Source: Hyalangium gracile | GTDB taxonomy: Bacteria; Myxococcota; Myxococcia; Myxococcales; Myxococcaceae | Direction of reading: 5' to 3' | DNA: 64,000 nt | NCBI RefSeq assembly: GCF_020103725.1 | Contig: NZ_JAHXBG010000027.1 | Span: 85,905 to 149,904, forward strand | Shown: positions 7,460 through 16,531 of the stretch, one piece after another | Layout: every line of letters begins with the position of its first letter | Numbering within the stretch: the stretch's first letter is position 1 | Program-made: the position numbers and the translations under genes | Notes under the pieces: generated by a model | Databases searched by the model: none | Told to the model about the DNA's origin: nothing | What the model saw: only the letters and a program-made list of their open reading frames with translations

Positions 7460-10410
7460 TGAGCCTCTCCCCCACCGCGCAAACCGAAAGCCCAACCCAC
7501 CGCATCCTCCTCCTGACCAGCGAGCGTGAGACCGAACAGGTCCAGAGCGCGCTGCGCCGCTCGGCGCCGCAGGCCCAGGTGGAGCGTGTCACCAGCGCCG
7601 ACGCGCTCACCACGGCGCTGGCCAGGCCGTGGGCGCTGGCGGTGATCGGCACCGAGGCCCCTGGGCTGTCACTGGCCCAGGTGCAGGCGGTGTGGAAGGA
7701 CAAGGGTGGCACCACGCCCTTCGTGGTGCTGTCGCAGAAGTGGAGCGACGACACGCTGGCGGCCGCCACGCAGGCCGGCGCGTGCGACTACCTCACCGAG
7801 GAGCAGCTGGGGCGGCTGGGGCTGGTGCTCGCGCGCGAGCAGCGCATGCGCTCCAGCCAGAACCGCCACGAGTCCTCCGAGGAGGAGCTCAAGCAGACCA
7901 ACTGGCTGCTCAACACCATCATCGACAGCCTGCCCTTCATCCTCTTCGTGAAGGATGCCAGGGAGCTGCGGCTCAAGGTGGCCAACAAGACGTTCGCCGA
8001 CTCCTTCAAGGTCACCAAGGACTGGCTCATCGGGAAGCTGGACCACGACTACTTCCCCCAGGACCAGGCCGACGCCTTCGTGAAGGATGATCGCGAGGTC
8101 ATCGCCACCAAGCGCATCAAGGTCTTCGACGAGGTGGCGCGCGTCGTGGATCAGGACCGCCGCTTCGGCACGCGCAAGGTGCCGCTCATGGACGAGAAGG
8201 GCGAGGTCCGCTTCGTCATGGGCGTCACGGAGGACATCACCGAGCGCCGCCAGAGCGAGGACGTGCTGCGCGCGTCCAAGGCGGAGCTGGAGGCGGCCAA
8301 CAAGAAGCTGGCCGAGAGCCTCGAGGAGCTCAAGCGCTCGCGCTCCGTGTCCGCCCGCTCGCTGGCCAGCTACCAGCAGCGCGCCCTGCAGATGGAGATC
8401 ATCCGTCAGCAGAACGAGGACCTGGACAGGCTCGCCACGGAGCTGGCCATCGCCAAGCGCAACGAGGAGGAGCGCGCCCGCGAGGCCGAGGCCGCCGCCC
8501 GCCTCAAGAGCGAGCTCCTGGCCAACTTCAGCCATGAAATCAGAACGCCCCTCAACGGCATCATCGGCTACTGCGACCTGCTGATGCGCGAGGAGGGCAG
8601 CCGGCTCACCGCGCACGGCCGGCGCGACCTGAACGTCGTCAAGACGAACGCCAAGACGCTGCTGGCGCTGATCAACGACATCCTGGACCTGTCCAAGATC
8701 GAAGCGGGCCGCGTGGAGGTGGTCGTCGAGCGCGTGGACGTGCAGGAGCTGGCCGAGGAGTGCCTGGCCACGGTGCGCGAGTACCTGAAGGGCAAGGACG
8801 TCGCGCTGACGATGAACATCGAGGAGCGCGCGCGCTACCTGCAGACGGACGCGCTGAAGCTGCGGCAGGTGATGCTCAACCTGTTGAGCAACGCGGCCAA
8901 GTTCACCGAGTCCGGCGAGGTGGCGCTGGGGACCAGGGCCGAGGGCAACGAGCTGGTCATGACGGTGGAGGACACCGGCGTGGGCATCCCGGCCGACCAG
9001 GTGGACTACATCTTCGAGAAGTTCCGCCAGGTGGACGGCTCCACCACGCGCAAGGTGGGCGGCACGGGCCTGGGCCTGGCCATCGTGCGCGAGCTGAGCA
9101 AGGTGCTGGGCGGCAACGTCACCGTCACCAGCGTGCTGGGCCGCGGCTCCACCTTCACGGTGCGGCTGGCCGGCGTGCTCGAGAGCGCCGGGCCCATGCC
9201 GTCGGCGCCCTCGGCCAACGCCGCGCCGGAGCAGGAGCCGGTGGCGGTGGAGGAGGTGGCCGCGAAGCTGGCGCCGCTGGCCGCCGGCAGCACGGTGCTG
9301 GTGGTGGACGATGATCCGCTCATGCAGCAGCTGGTGGTGGGCCAGCTGGAGCCCGCCGGCTTCAAGGTCATCCCCGCCGGTGATGGCGTGATGGCGCTGC
9401 GGCTGGCGCGCGAGGCGAAGCCCCAGGCCATCATCCTGGACATCCACCTGCCCCGGCTGGACGGCTGGTCCGTGCTCAGCCAACTCAAGAGCGAGCCGGG
9501 CCTGGCCAGCATCCCCGTCATCCTCGTGTCCGTGGAGGAGCAGCGCGCGCGCGGCTACTCGCTGGGCGCGTGCGAGTACCTGGTGAAGCCGGTGGAGCCG
9601 GACCGCCTGGTCGAGGTGGTGACGCGCACCCTGGGCAACGCGGCCCTGGCCAGCGGCGAGGTGCTGGTGGTGGACGACGACTCCAGCACGCGCGAGCTCG
9701 TCAGCCGCAGCCTGCGCCGCGCCGGCTTCTCCACCTCCGAGGCCCACAGCGGCGAGGACGCCCTGCTCAAGGCGCGCGTGTCGCCGCCGGTGCTCGTGGT
9801 GCTGGACCTGATGATGCCCAACCTCGACGGCTTCGAGGTGCTGCGGCGGCTGCGCTCGGAGAACCTCCACATGCCGGTGGTGGTGCTCACCGGCAAGGAG
9901 CTGGACGTGCGCGAGCAGTCCACGCTGCGCGACGGGCTGATCGCCTTCGTGCGCAAGGGCGGCCACGCCATCGACGAGGTGATTGGCCAGGCCAAGACGC
10001 TGCTGCTCCAGAAGCGCGCGGCCGTCAACGGCCGGCCGCCCCGCATCCTCTACGTGGAGGACAACCCGCAGAACCGCGACATCGTCCGCCGCTACCTGGG
10101 CAACAACTACGAGCTGCTCGAGGCCGAGGACGGTGAGCACGGGCTGGAGCGCGCCCAGCGCGACACGCCGGACCTGGTGCTGATGGACCTGTCGCTGCCG
10201 CGCGTGGACGGCTGGGAGGCCACGCGCCGCATCCGCGCGCTGCCGGCGGCCATCTCCAAGGTCCCCGTCATCGCCGTCACCGCCCACGCCGGCCGCGAGT
10301 ACCAGGACAAGGCCCTGGCCGCCGGCTGCACCGCCTACCTCACCAAGCCCCTGGATCGGGACCAGCTGCTGGATACCATCCGCAAGCACCTGGGGAAGAG
10401 CCATGCCTGA
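7459..10410 (+). CDS. Hybrid histidine kinase with PAS and three C-terminal receiver domains
   Basis: 983 residues with no membrane segment. Approximate order: a receiver-like N-terminus without a clear phospho-acceptor pocket (1-135), a PAS domain (150-270), coiled coil, HisKA with FSHEIRTPLNG around residue 358, HATPase with the GTGLGLAIV box, then three receivers from about 613, each with an intact acidic pocket and central aspartate (LDIHLPRLDG, LDLMMPNLDG, MDLSLPRVDG). Three serial receivers suggest phosphate distribution or memory rather than one linear relay. The start overlaps the FIST stop (ATGA), and the 3' end overlaps the next receiver gene by 8 bases, so all three form one coupled unit. 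Confidence 0.93.
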   Translation: MSLSPTAQTESPTHRILLLTSERETEQVQSALRRSAPQAQVERVTSADALTTALARPWALAVIGTEAPGLSLAQVQAVWKDKGGTTPFVVLSQKWSDDTLAAATQAGACDYLTEEQLGRLGLVLAREQRMRSSQNRHESSEEELKQTNWLLNTIIDSLPFILFVKDARELRLKVANKTFADSFKVTKDWLIGKLDHDYFPQDQADAFVKDDREVIATKRIKVFDEVARVVDQDRRFGTRKVPLMDEKGEVRFVMGVTEDITERRQSEDVLRASKAELEAANKKLAESLEELKRSRSVSARSLASYQQRALQMEIIRQQNEDLDRLATELAIAKRNEEERAREAEAAARLKSELLANFSHEIRTPLNGIIGYCDLLMREEGSRLTAHGRRDLNVVKTNAKTLLALINDILDLSKIEAGRVEVVVERVDVQELAEECLATVREYLKGKDVALTMNIEERARYLQTDALKLRQVMLNLLSNAAKFTESGEVALGTRAEGNELVMTVEDTGVGIPADQVDYIFEKFRQVDGSTTRKVGGTGLGLAIVRELSKVLGGNVTVTSVLGRGSTFTVRLAGVLESAGPMPSAPSANAAPEQEPVAVEEVAAKLAPLAAGSTVLVVDDDPLMQQLVVGQLEPAGFKVIPAGDGVMALRLAREAKPQAIILDIHLPRLDGWSVLSQLKSEPGLASIPVILVSVEEQRARGYSLGACEYLVKPVEPDRLVEVVTRTLGNAALASGEVLVVDDDSSTRELVSRSLRRAGFSTSEAHSGEDALLKARVSPPVLVVLDLMMPNLDGFEVLRRLRSENLHMPVVVLTGKELDVREQSTLRDGLIAFVRKGGHAIDEVIGQAKTLLLQKRAAVNGRPPRILYVEDNPQNRDIVRRYLGNNYELLEAEDGEHGLERAQRDTPDLVLMDLSLPRVDGWEATRRIRALPAAISKVPVIAVTAHAGREYQDKALAAGCTAYLTKPLDRDQLLDTIRKHLGKSHA

Positions 10411-10807
10411 GGGGGTGCTCCGCGTGCTGGTCGTGGATGACGACCCGGATCTGCTGGATCTGGTGGCGCGCTCGCTGCGCGCCTACGGCATCGAGGTGGA
10501 GACGCACCTGTCCGCATTGGGCGTCTCCACCCGCATCCGCGAGTCCAGGCCGGACGTGGTCCTCATCGACGTGAACTTCCCCTCCCTCAAGGGAGACAAG
10601 GTGGTGTCGCTGGCGCGCTCCCAGGCGCCAGCGGGGACCAAGTTCATCCTCTATTCGGCCTCGGATGAGTCCCAGCTTCGCGCGCTCGCCAGCACCTCGG
10701 GCGCGGATGGCTACCTCTCCAAAAGCGTCCAGGGAGCCGAGCTTGCGCAGAAGATCGAATCCTTCCGCCACAAGCCTCCCCGCCCCACGCCCGTGCCGCT
10801 GGTCTGA
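10403..10807 (+). CDS. Single-domain response regulator (receiver)
   Basis: 134 residues, a stand-alone receiver with the DDD acidic triad, phospho-acceptor aspartate in LIDVN, the switch serine in LYSASDES and the conserved lysine in YLSKS. There is no output domain, so it acts by protein contact or as a relay intermediate. It is probably phosphorylated by the kinase whose gene it overlaps. It closely resembles the receiver at 25592-26020, including the shared stretches GTKFILYSASDES and SKSVQGA, which suggests duplication between two sensory loci. Confidence 0.9.
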   Translation: MPEGVLRVLVVDDDPDLLDLVARSLRAYGIEVETHLSALGVSTRIRESRPDVVLIDVNFPSLKGDKVVSLARSQAPAGTKFILYSASDESQLRALASTSGADGYLSKSVQGAELAQKIESFRHKPPRPTPVPLV

Positions 10808-10878
10808 GTTCCGCTGTTTCAATGACTCGGCTGTCTGTCTTCTCTTGAATTCGCCCGTACGCTCTGGAGGGCCAAGCC

Positions 10879-12150
10879 TTGCGGACCCCTGACTACAGTG
10901 AGGCTGAAAAGTTACGCCGCCAACTGGAGTCCCCCATGTTCAACCCGCTGCTGAAGAAGTGGGTGGGCAAGGGGGAGCTCGACTACGAGGTGTATCTGAA
11001 GACGGGCACGCTGCTGCACCTGCAGACGCCGTCGGAGGAGCTCGTGCACCACGACGAGCTGCTCTTCCAGGTGACACACCAGGCGCAGGAGCTGTGGCTC
11101 AAGCTCATCTCCCAGGAGGCGGTGGAGGTGGTGGCGGAGATGGATGGCGATCTGCTGTGGCCGGCCACGGGGCGGCTGGAGCGGATGCTGCGCACCATGC
11201 GCTGCCTGGTGGCGGAGATGAACATCCTGGAGACGATGACGCCGGACACGTATCAAATCATCCGGCGCAGCCTGGGCAACGGCAGCGGGCAGGAGTCTCC
11301 GGGGTACAACGCCATGCGGGTGTCGGCGGAGGCCATGGAGGCGGCGCTGGAGCGGGTGCTGCGGCGGCGCAACCTGCGGCTGGTGGACGTCTACAAGGTC
11401 GGCTCGTTCGGCGCGGAGGACCTCAAGCGCATCTGCGAGCAGTTCGTGGACCTGGACGAGCTGTTCCAGACGTGGCTGTACACGCACTACCAGATGGTGC
11501 GCCGCATCATCGGCGTGGACCGCTCCATCAAGGCGCTGGACGGACTGCCGACGCAGGTGCTGGCGGGCCGCATGACGCTGCCGCTCTTCCGCAAGCTGTG
11601 GGAGGTGCGCGTGGAGATGACGAACGCGTGGCGGCGTGACGGTGGCTACGCGCCGGGCACGCGGCGGGCCTCGGGCACGCACCCGGCGGTGCCTCCCGCG
11701 GCGCACGCTCCGAACGCCTCGGGGCTGATCGCCGAGGCGGTGAGCGCCCACGCCGCGAGCGTTCCCCCTCCGGCTGCGTTCGCTCCCCCGGAGCCCTCGC
11801 CGCTGACGGCCTCCGCGCAGGCCCTGGCGGCGGCCGCAGCCGTCGTGGATCCCGCCTCCGCTCCCAGCGAGCCTGCCGTGGCGGGTGTGCCCGCCGTGGT
11901 GAGCATGGCCCCGCCGGAGGCGCCCGTGGACGATCCGTGGTCCCGGCCCGAGCCGCCCCGCCGCGGGCAGGCCACCCAGGGCGCGCCCCCGCCCGTGGCG
12001 CCCGCGGCTCCACCCGAGGTGGACCCGAACGATCCGTGGTCCAAGCCCGAGCCGCCCACCTCGCGCCGCGCCGCGCAGGCCCAGGAGGAAGCGAACGCGG
12101 GTGGCGGTCCGCAGTGGTCCCGCCCGCCGAAGGACCAAGGACCGTTCTGA
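10879..12150 (+). CDS. Tryptophan 2,3-dioxygenase-family haem protein with altered active site and Pro/Ala-rich tail
   Basis: TTG start at 10879 with GGAGG seven bases upstream; an ATG at 10936 would drop 19 residues. The distal-histidine motif HHDELLFQVTHQAQELWLKL (57-76) and the proximal haem histidine in THYQMV (His203) match the tryptophan dioxygenase fold. Two hallmark segments are changed. The substrate-carboxylate arginine segment (SLQYR in known enzymes) reads SPGYN. The GTGGSSG loop after the proximal helix is replaced by unrelated sequence around DRSIKALDGLP. From about residue 265 an Ala/Pro-rich tail of about 155 residues carries two DPWS(R/K)PEPP repeats. Haem binding looks retained, but the substrate may not be tryptophan. 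It is the first gene of an operon with a kynureninase-like enzyme and a methyltransferase. Confidence 0.8.
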   Translation: MRTPDYSEAEKLRRQLESPMFNPLLKKWVGKGELDYEVYLKTGTLLHLQTPSEELVHHDELLFQVTHQAQELWLKLISQEAVEVVAEMDGDLLWPATGRLERMLRTMRCLVAEMNILETMTPDTYQIIRRSLGNGSGQESPGYNAMRVSAEAMEAALERVLRRRNLRLVDVYKVGSFGAEDLKRICEQFVDLDELFQTWLYTHYQMVRRIIGVDRSIKALDGLPTQVLAGRMTLPLFRKLWEVRVEMTNAWRRDGGYAPGTRRASGTHPAVPPAAHAPNASGLIAEAVSAHAASVPPPAAFAPPEPSPLTASAQALAAAAAVVDPASAPSEPAVAGVPAVVSMAPPEAPVDDPWSRPEPPRRGQATQGAPPPVAPAAPPEVDPNDPWSKPEPPTSRRAAQAQEEANAGGGPQWSRPPKDQGPF

Positions 12151-12151
12151 C

Positions 12152-13294
12152 ATGGACACGACGCTCGCGGCGATCCGCGCCGAGTTTCCGCTGCTGGAGA
12201 AGTGCACCTACCTCAACAGCAACTCCACGGGCGCGTTCCCGCGGGGCATGGACGGGGTGTTGCAGCGCTACTCGCAGACGCTGCAGAACTGGCGGGACGA
12301 GGCGTGGGAGGGCTGGTGGGCGGACTGGCTCGGCTACATGGACGCGGTGGCGCGCTTCATCGGCGGGCCGGTCGGCTCGGTGGTGACGGACACCAACCTC
12401 ACGACGCTGCTGGGCCGCCTGGCCACGTGCTTCGACTACCAGGGCGCGCGCAACCGCGTGGTGATGACGGACCTGGAGTTCCCCACCGTGCCCTTCCTGT
12501 GGAAGGGCTTCGGGCGCTACGGCGCGCAGGCGGTGGTGGTGCCCTCCGAGGGCGGGAGGATGGACGAGGAGCGGCTGTGCGCGGCCATCGATGAGCGCAC
12601 GCTGCTGGTGAGCATCGCCCACGCCAGCTTCGCCACGGGCGCGCTGGTGGACCTGGCGCCCGTCATCCGGCGCGCGCGAGAGGTGGGAGCGCTGGTCATC
12701 GTGGACGCGTACCAGTCGGTGGGCGCGGTGCCCATCGACGTGGAGGCGCTGGGCGTGGACTTCCTGCTGGGGGGCGCGCACAAGTGGATGTGCGGCTCCA
12801 CGGAGAGCGCCTTCCTGTACGTGCGGCCGGCGCTGCTGCCCACGCTGCGGCCGGCGGCCACGGGGTGGATCGCCGGGGAGAACCCGCTCAACTTCGAGCC
12901 GGCGCGCGACTGGGCGAGCACGGCGCGGCGGCTGGCGAGCGGCACGCCGGCGGTGCTGCCCTCGCAGCTGTCGCGGGTGGGGCTGGAGCTGCTGGCGACG
13001 GTGGGGATGCCCACCATCCGCACGCACTCGCTGCGGTGCACGGCGCGGGTGATGGAGCGCGCGGAGGAGGCGGGCCTCACGGTGGTGACGCCGCGGCAGG
13101 ACGCCCGTCGCGGCGGCGTGGTGGCGCTGCGCTTCCAGGGAGACGCGGAGGTGACGCGCCGGATGGTGGCGCGGGGCTTCATCTGCAGCTACCGGGGCGC
13201 GCTGCGCGTGGCGCCGCACTTCTACAACACGCTGGAGGAAGTGGACCGCTTCATGGACGCCCTGGTGGCGGAGGCTCGGAGGGAGAAGGCATGA
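12152..13294 (+). CDS. Kynureninase-like PLP enzyme (aminotransferase class V fold)
   Basis: 380 residues from the ATG at 12152, one base after the dioxygenase-like stop. The PLP-binding aspartate lies in VDAYQSVGAVP and the Schiff-base lysine in GGAHKW (Lys211). The late motifs GTPAVLPSQ and LRVAPHFYNTLEEV match the kynureninase group (family signature RVAP..LYN, with the arginine that holds the substrate carboxylate). Kynureninase splits kynurenine to anthranilate and alanine. Isopenicillin-N-epimerase-like or cysteine-desulfurase-like chemistry is the alternative within class V. No arylformamidase is adjacent. Overlap with the next gene is ATGA. Confidence 0.8.
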   Translation: MDTTLAAIRAEFPLLEKCTYLNSNSTGAFPRGMDGVLQRYSQTLQNWRDEAWEGWWADWLGYMDAVARFIGGPVGSVVTDTNLTTLLGRLATCFDYQGARNRVVMTDLEFPTVPFLWKGFGRYGAQAVVVPSEGGRMDEERLCAAIDERTLLVSIAHASFATGALVDLAPVIRRAREVGALVIVDAYQSVGAVPIDVEALGVDFLLGGAHKWMCGSTESAFLYVRPALLPTLRPAATGWIAGENPLNFEPARDWASTARRLASGTPAVLPSQLSRVGLELLATVGMPTIRTHSLRCTARVMERAEEAGLTVVTPRQDARRGGVVALRFQGDAEVTRRMVARGFICSYRGALRVAPHFYNTLEEVDRFMDALVAEARREKA

Positions 13295-14313
13295 GCAGCC
13301 TGGAGTTTTCACCCCGCGCGCTGCTGCACCTGCTCTTCAACGGTGCGCGGGCCATCGACGTGGTGGAGACGGCGTACCGGCTGGGGCTGCTGGAGGCGCT
13401 GGAGGCCGGCCCGGTGACGCTGGGGGCGCTGAGCCAGAAGTACGGCATGGTGCCCGGGCGGCTCTACAAGTTCCTGGACTGCCTGGAGAGCCTGGGGCTG
13501 GTGAAGCGCGAGCAGACGACGGACGCGCTCGTCGAGGCGCGCTACACGGCGGTGCCGGGCCTGCGCGCGGCGGCCGAGAAGGTGGTGGGGCCGCAGTCGC
13601 TGGAGCGGGACAGGGAGAAGTACGCCTGGAAGGCGCTGCACGGCCACCTGCCGGAGGTGCTGCGCGGGGAGAAGAGCATGCCCCGGGAGTCCTTCGACTG
13701 GCCGCCGCAGACGCCCGAGCAGGTGGCGGGCTTCGAGGCGAGCATGGCCGCGGGGCTGGGCCCCATCCTCGAGGTGTTCCGCACGCACGGCCCCAGGCTG
13801 TGGGGCGCGGGGCAGAGGCTGCTGGAGGTGGGCGGCGGGGACGGCTCGCTGGCGGCGCACCTGCTGGAGCAGCACCCCGGGCTGAAGGTGGACGTGTACA
13901 ACCTGCCGGCCACCGAGGCGCTGGTGGCGCGCACGCGGGAGAAGCACGGCCTGGGCGCGCGGCTGGGCTTCGTGGGTGGGGACTTCCTGAAGGAGCCGCT
14001 GCCCAAGGGGTATGACGCGCTCTCCTTCGTGCGGGTGCTGCACGACTGGCCGGCGGAGACGGCGCGCGAGCTGATGAAGGCGGCGTACGCGGCGCTGCCC
14101 TCGGGCGGGCGGCTCCTCATCTGCGAGGAGTTCCGGACGCCCGAGCGGCTGACGGCGCAGTTCTTCTGGTCCTACTTCCTCATGGGCGTGGACAGCTGCG
14201 TGAGCCGGCTGCGCGAGGTGGAGTACTACCTGCAGGCGCTGAAGGAGCTGGGCTTCCGGGCGCCCGAGGTGCTGCCGGGCCCGTTCGAGCTGGTGGTGGC
14301 CACGAAGCCCTGA
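13291..14313 (+). CDS. SAM-dependent O-methyltransferase (family 2 type)
   Basis: 340 residues starting at the ATG that overlaps the previous stop. An N-terminal winged-helix dimerisation region (GPVTLGALSQKYG) precedes the SAM site LLEVGGGDGSLA near residue 177. The catalytic-base histidine is in VLHDWPAE, followed by EEFRTPE and a hydrophobic C-terminal helix. The family methylates phenolic or similar hydroxyls of aromatic natural products, with some N-methylating members. Coupling to a kynurenine-type pair suggests an anthranilate- or kynurenine-derived acceptor (inference). A strong hairpin follows the stop. Confidence 0.85.
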   Translation: MSSLEFSPRALLHLLFNGARAIDVVETAYRLGLLEALEAGPVTLGALSQKYGMVPGRLYKFLDCLESLGLVKREQTTDALVEARYTAVPGLRAAAEKVVGPQSLERDREKYAWKALHGHLPEVLRGEKSMPRESFDWPPQTPEQVAGFEASMAAGLGPILEVFRTHGPRLWGAGQRLLEVGGGDGSLAAHLLEQHPGLKVDVYNLPATEALVARTREKHGLGARLGFVGGDFLKEPLPKGYDALSFVRVLHDWPAETARELMKAAYAALPSGGRLLICEEFRTPERLTAQFFWSYFLMGVDSCVSRLREVEYYLQALKELGFRAPEVLPGPFELVVATKP

Positions 14314-14319
14314 AGCGGC

Positions 14320-14355
14320 AGGCTGGGATGGGACGCAGCCAACCCACCCCAGCCT
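14320..14355 (+). terminator. Hairpin terminator after the methyltransferase operon
   Basis: AGGCTGGGATGGG pairs with CCCACCCCAGCCT across a 10-base loop, 12 pairs with one mismatch, seven bases after the stop codon. There is no T-run, so it may be a GC-rich intrinsic terminator or a 3'-end stabilising hairpin. Confidence 0.55.
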
Positions 14356-14492
14356 ACCCGAACGTGCCGCTGCACTCGTGAAGTTGGGGGAAGGGGGCAG
14401 AGGGGTCCAATCCACGAATGCAACGGCAGTCTGCGCTCTCCACGAGGAGCGCCGCTACCGTCCCCCGGGGCAATGAGGTGAGCCGCCCGGGC

Positions 14493-14921
14493 TCAGCGGC
14501 CCGTGTTCGCCCCATTACCGTCCGAGCCGCCCGTGCCACCGCCGTTGTTCCCCGCGCCGCCGGTGCCCGAACCCGTGTTGCCGCTCGGGCCCGAGGTGCT
14601 CGAGCCGCCGACACCCGAGCCGCCGATCCCCGTGCCCGAAGCGCCGCTGCTCTCGCCCGAGCCCGAGCCGCCGGTGCCGCCACGGGTGCCACCGCCCGAG
14701 CCGCTCGTGTCGGGGCTCGGGTTGAACGGCGTTCCCACACCGGAGCCCCTGGCGCCGGAGCCGGTCGCTCCGCCCTCGCCGCCGCTGGTGGTGCCGGTGT
14801 CCTGGCCCGTCTGCTCACCCGTCCGCTCCGCCGACTGCGAGCCCTTGCATCCCCAGCCCAGCAGCGTAGTGGCCGCCACCGCACCGACGAGCAGCGTGCT
14901 CCGAAAACCCTTCGTCCGCAT
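14493..14921 (-). CDS. Glycine/serine-rich small lipoprotein
   Basis: 142 residues. A signal peptide with a hydrophobic core (LLVGAVAATTLLGWGC) ends in a lipobox cysteine near position 25. The remainder is almost entirely Gly, Ser and Thr with a few charged residues, so it is probably an extended, disordered chain tethered to a membrane. GGGAG lies about ten bases ahead of the ATG. No enzymatic motif is present. Such low-complexity lipoproteins are common in myxobacteria, but I know of no assigned function. The complementary strand also has long ORFs, which I treat as composition artefacts. Confidence 0.75.
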   Translation of the reverse strand: MRTKGFRSTLLVGAVAATTLLGWGCKGSQSAERTGEQTGQDTGTTSGGEGGATGSGARGSGVGTPFNPSPDTSGSGGGTRGGTGGSGSGESSGASGTGIGGSGVGGSSTSGPSGNTGSGTGGAGNNGGGTGGSDGNGANTGR

Positions 14922-15168
14922 GTGCGCTCACTCCCGTGTAAGAAGCGGGCACGAGGATGGGGCTCCTCCCGACAACACGGCATTGTCCTCAGGCTCAGGG
15001 CCAATGTGCCGCCGGCGAACAGTGCAGCCCCTGCCTCCCCGCCGCCGCTCCAGGCCAACTGGTCCGACAGGCATACCAGTTCGGACGAAAGCGCCGAGGG
15101 AGAGCGCTCTACCCTTTGATTGATGCCCCGGGGGCCTTGCGGTAGAGGGCCGACTGCACCCGAGGACC

Positions 15169-16518
15169 ATGGACACTCCCCAGACGCAGGGAACACAGGC
15201 TCCGGCTTCGGACCCGGTGGAGGCGCGCTGGGTCCGGTACGCGCTCTTTCTCGCGCTGGGGCTGCCCGCGTTCCTGCCCCTCAACTTCGTCTATCGCTTC
15301 GGGGTGAACGTCCCCTTCTGGGACCAGTGGGAGTTCGTGCCCCTGCTGGTGAGCTTCCACGAGGGGCACCTCACGCTCGCCGAGCTGACGGCGCAGCACA
15401 ACGAGCACCGCCTCTTCTTCCCGCGCCTCATCATGCTCGGGCTGGCGGCGCTCACCCGCTACAACGCGCTGGCGGAGATGTACCTCAACGTGGGGCTGCT
15501 GCTCGCCCTGGGCGCGGTGCTGCTCCAGGCGCACGTGCGCGCGTTCGGCGCCTCGAACCGCTCGCTGCTCGCGTTCCTGCCGGTTCCATGGCTCGTCTTC
15601 ACCTTCCGGCAGAGCGAGAACCTGGTCTGGGGGTGGCAGCTCCAGATCACCCTGTGCGTGCTCTGCGGCGTGGTGAGCCTGCGGCTGCTGGAGGGCGTAC
15701 GGGGGCTCGGGGCGCGATGGGCCGGAGCGGCGGCCGCAGCCTTCGTCGCGACGTTCTCGTTCGGCTCGGGGCTCGCGCTGTGGCCGGTGGGACTCATCGC
15801 GCTGCTCTGGCAGGGACGGCGCGAGGGGCGCACTCCCTGGCGGGCGGTGCTCGGCTGGGTCCTGGCCGCGGCGCTCGCCTACGGCCTGTTCGCGTGGGGC
15901 TTCCAGCGCCCCGGCCACCACCCGGAGCCACAGGCGTTCCTGAAGAAGCCGGTGGACTCGGTGCTGTTCATGCTGGCCACGCTGGGCTCGGTGACGTCGG
16001 ACACCTTCCCCACGGCGGTGGCCTTCGGGGCGCTGCTGCTCGTCGGCGCGGGGGGGGTGCTGCTGGAGGTGCGGCGGGGGCGCGTGGAGGACGGCCCGAC
16101 GACGTTCGCGCTGGGGTTGATCCTCTTCGCGGGCGCGGCGGCGTTCCTGGTGCTCGTCGGGCGCGCGGGGTTCGGCCGGGAGTACGGGCTCACCTCTCGC
16201 TACAGCACCTTCACGCTGCTGGGCTTCGTGGGCCTGCACCGAGCGCTGCTCACGCTCCGGGAGCCGAGCCGCCGCGGCCTGCTCATGGGCGTGCTGCTCT
16301 GCGCGGCGATGACGTCAGGGTTCTGGTCCTTCACCAGCGGGCTGGACGCCGGCTACATCCTGCGCAACCAGGGCCGACAGAACCGCGAGGCCCTGCTCAC
16401 TTTCGAGACGCGGAAGGACGAGGAGCTGGAGCGCATGTACGGCCACGTGTCCCTGGTCCGCCAGCGGGCGGTGGACTTGCGGCGCCTCGAGCTGAGCGTC
16501 TTCGCCCCGAAGCGCTAG
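15169..16518 (+). CDS. Polytopic membrane protein, probable GT-C-like glycosyltransferase or surface-polysaccharide protein
   Basis: 449 residues with about ten hydrophobic segments spread over the whole length. The first loop after helix 1 holds PFWDQWEFV and the nearby NEHRLFFPR. Acidic and His/Arg residues in the first external loop are typical of GT-C enzymes that use lipid-linked sugars, but I cannot name the family with certainty. The gene converges on a glycosyltransferase/epimerase/dehydrogenase operon, ending 13 bases from the end of the GT2 gene, which supports a role in glycan or lipid-linked sugar handling. Confidence 0.65.
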   Translation: MDTPQTQGTQAPASDPVEARWVRYALFLALGLPAFLPLNFVYRFGVNVPFWDQWEFVPLLVSFHEGHLTLAELTAQHNEHRLFFPRLIMLGLAALTRYNALAEMYLNVGLLLALGAVLLQAHVRAFGASNRSLLAFLPVPWLVFTFRQSENLVWGWQLQITLCVLCGVVSLRLLEGVRGLGARWAGAAAAAFVATFSFGSGLALWPVGLIALLWQGRREGRTPWRAVLGWVLAAALAYGLFAWGFQRPGHHPEPQAFLKKPVDSVLFMLATLGSVTSDTFPTAVAFGALLLVGAGGVLLEVRRGRVEDGPTTFALGLILFAGAAAFLVLVGRAGFGREYGLTSRYSTFTLLGFVGLHRALLTLREPSRRGLLMGVLLCAAMTSGFWSFTSGLDAGYILRNQGRQNREALLTFETRKDEELERMYGHVSLVRQRAVDLRRLELSVFAPKR

Positions 16519-16531
16519 TCAGCCCCGGCGC

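Noticed and set aside
14418..15123. Plus-strand ORFs across the Gly-rich lipoprotein
   Set aside because: The minus strand has a proper signal peptide with lipobox and ribosome site; the plus-strand proteins are simple Pro/Arg complements of the Gly/Ser-rich gene.
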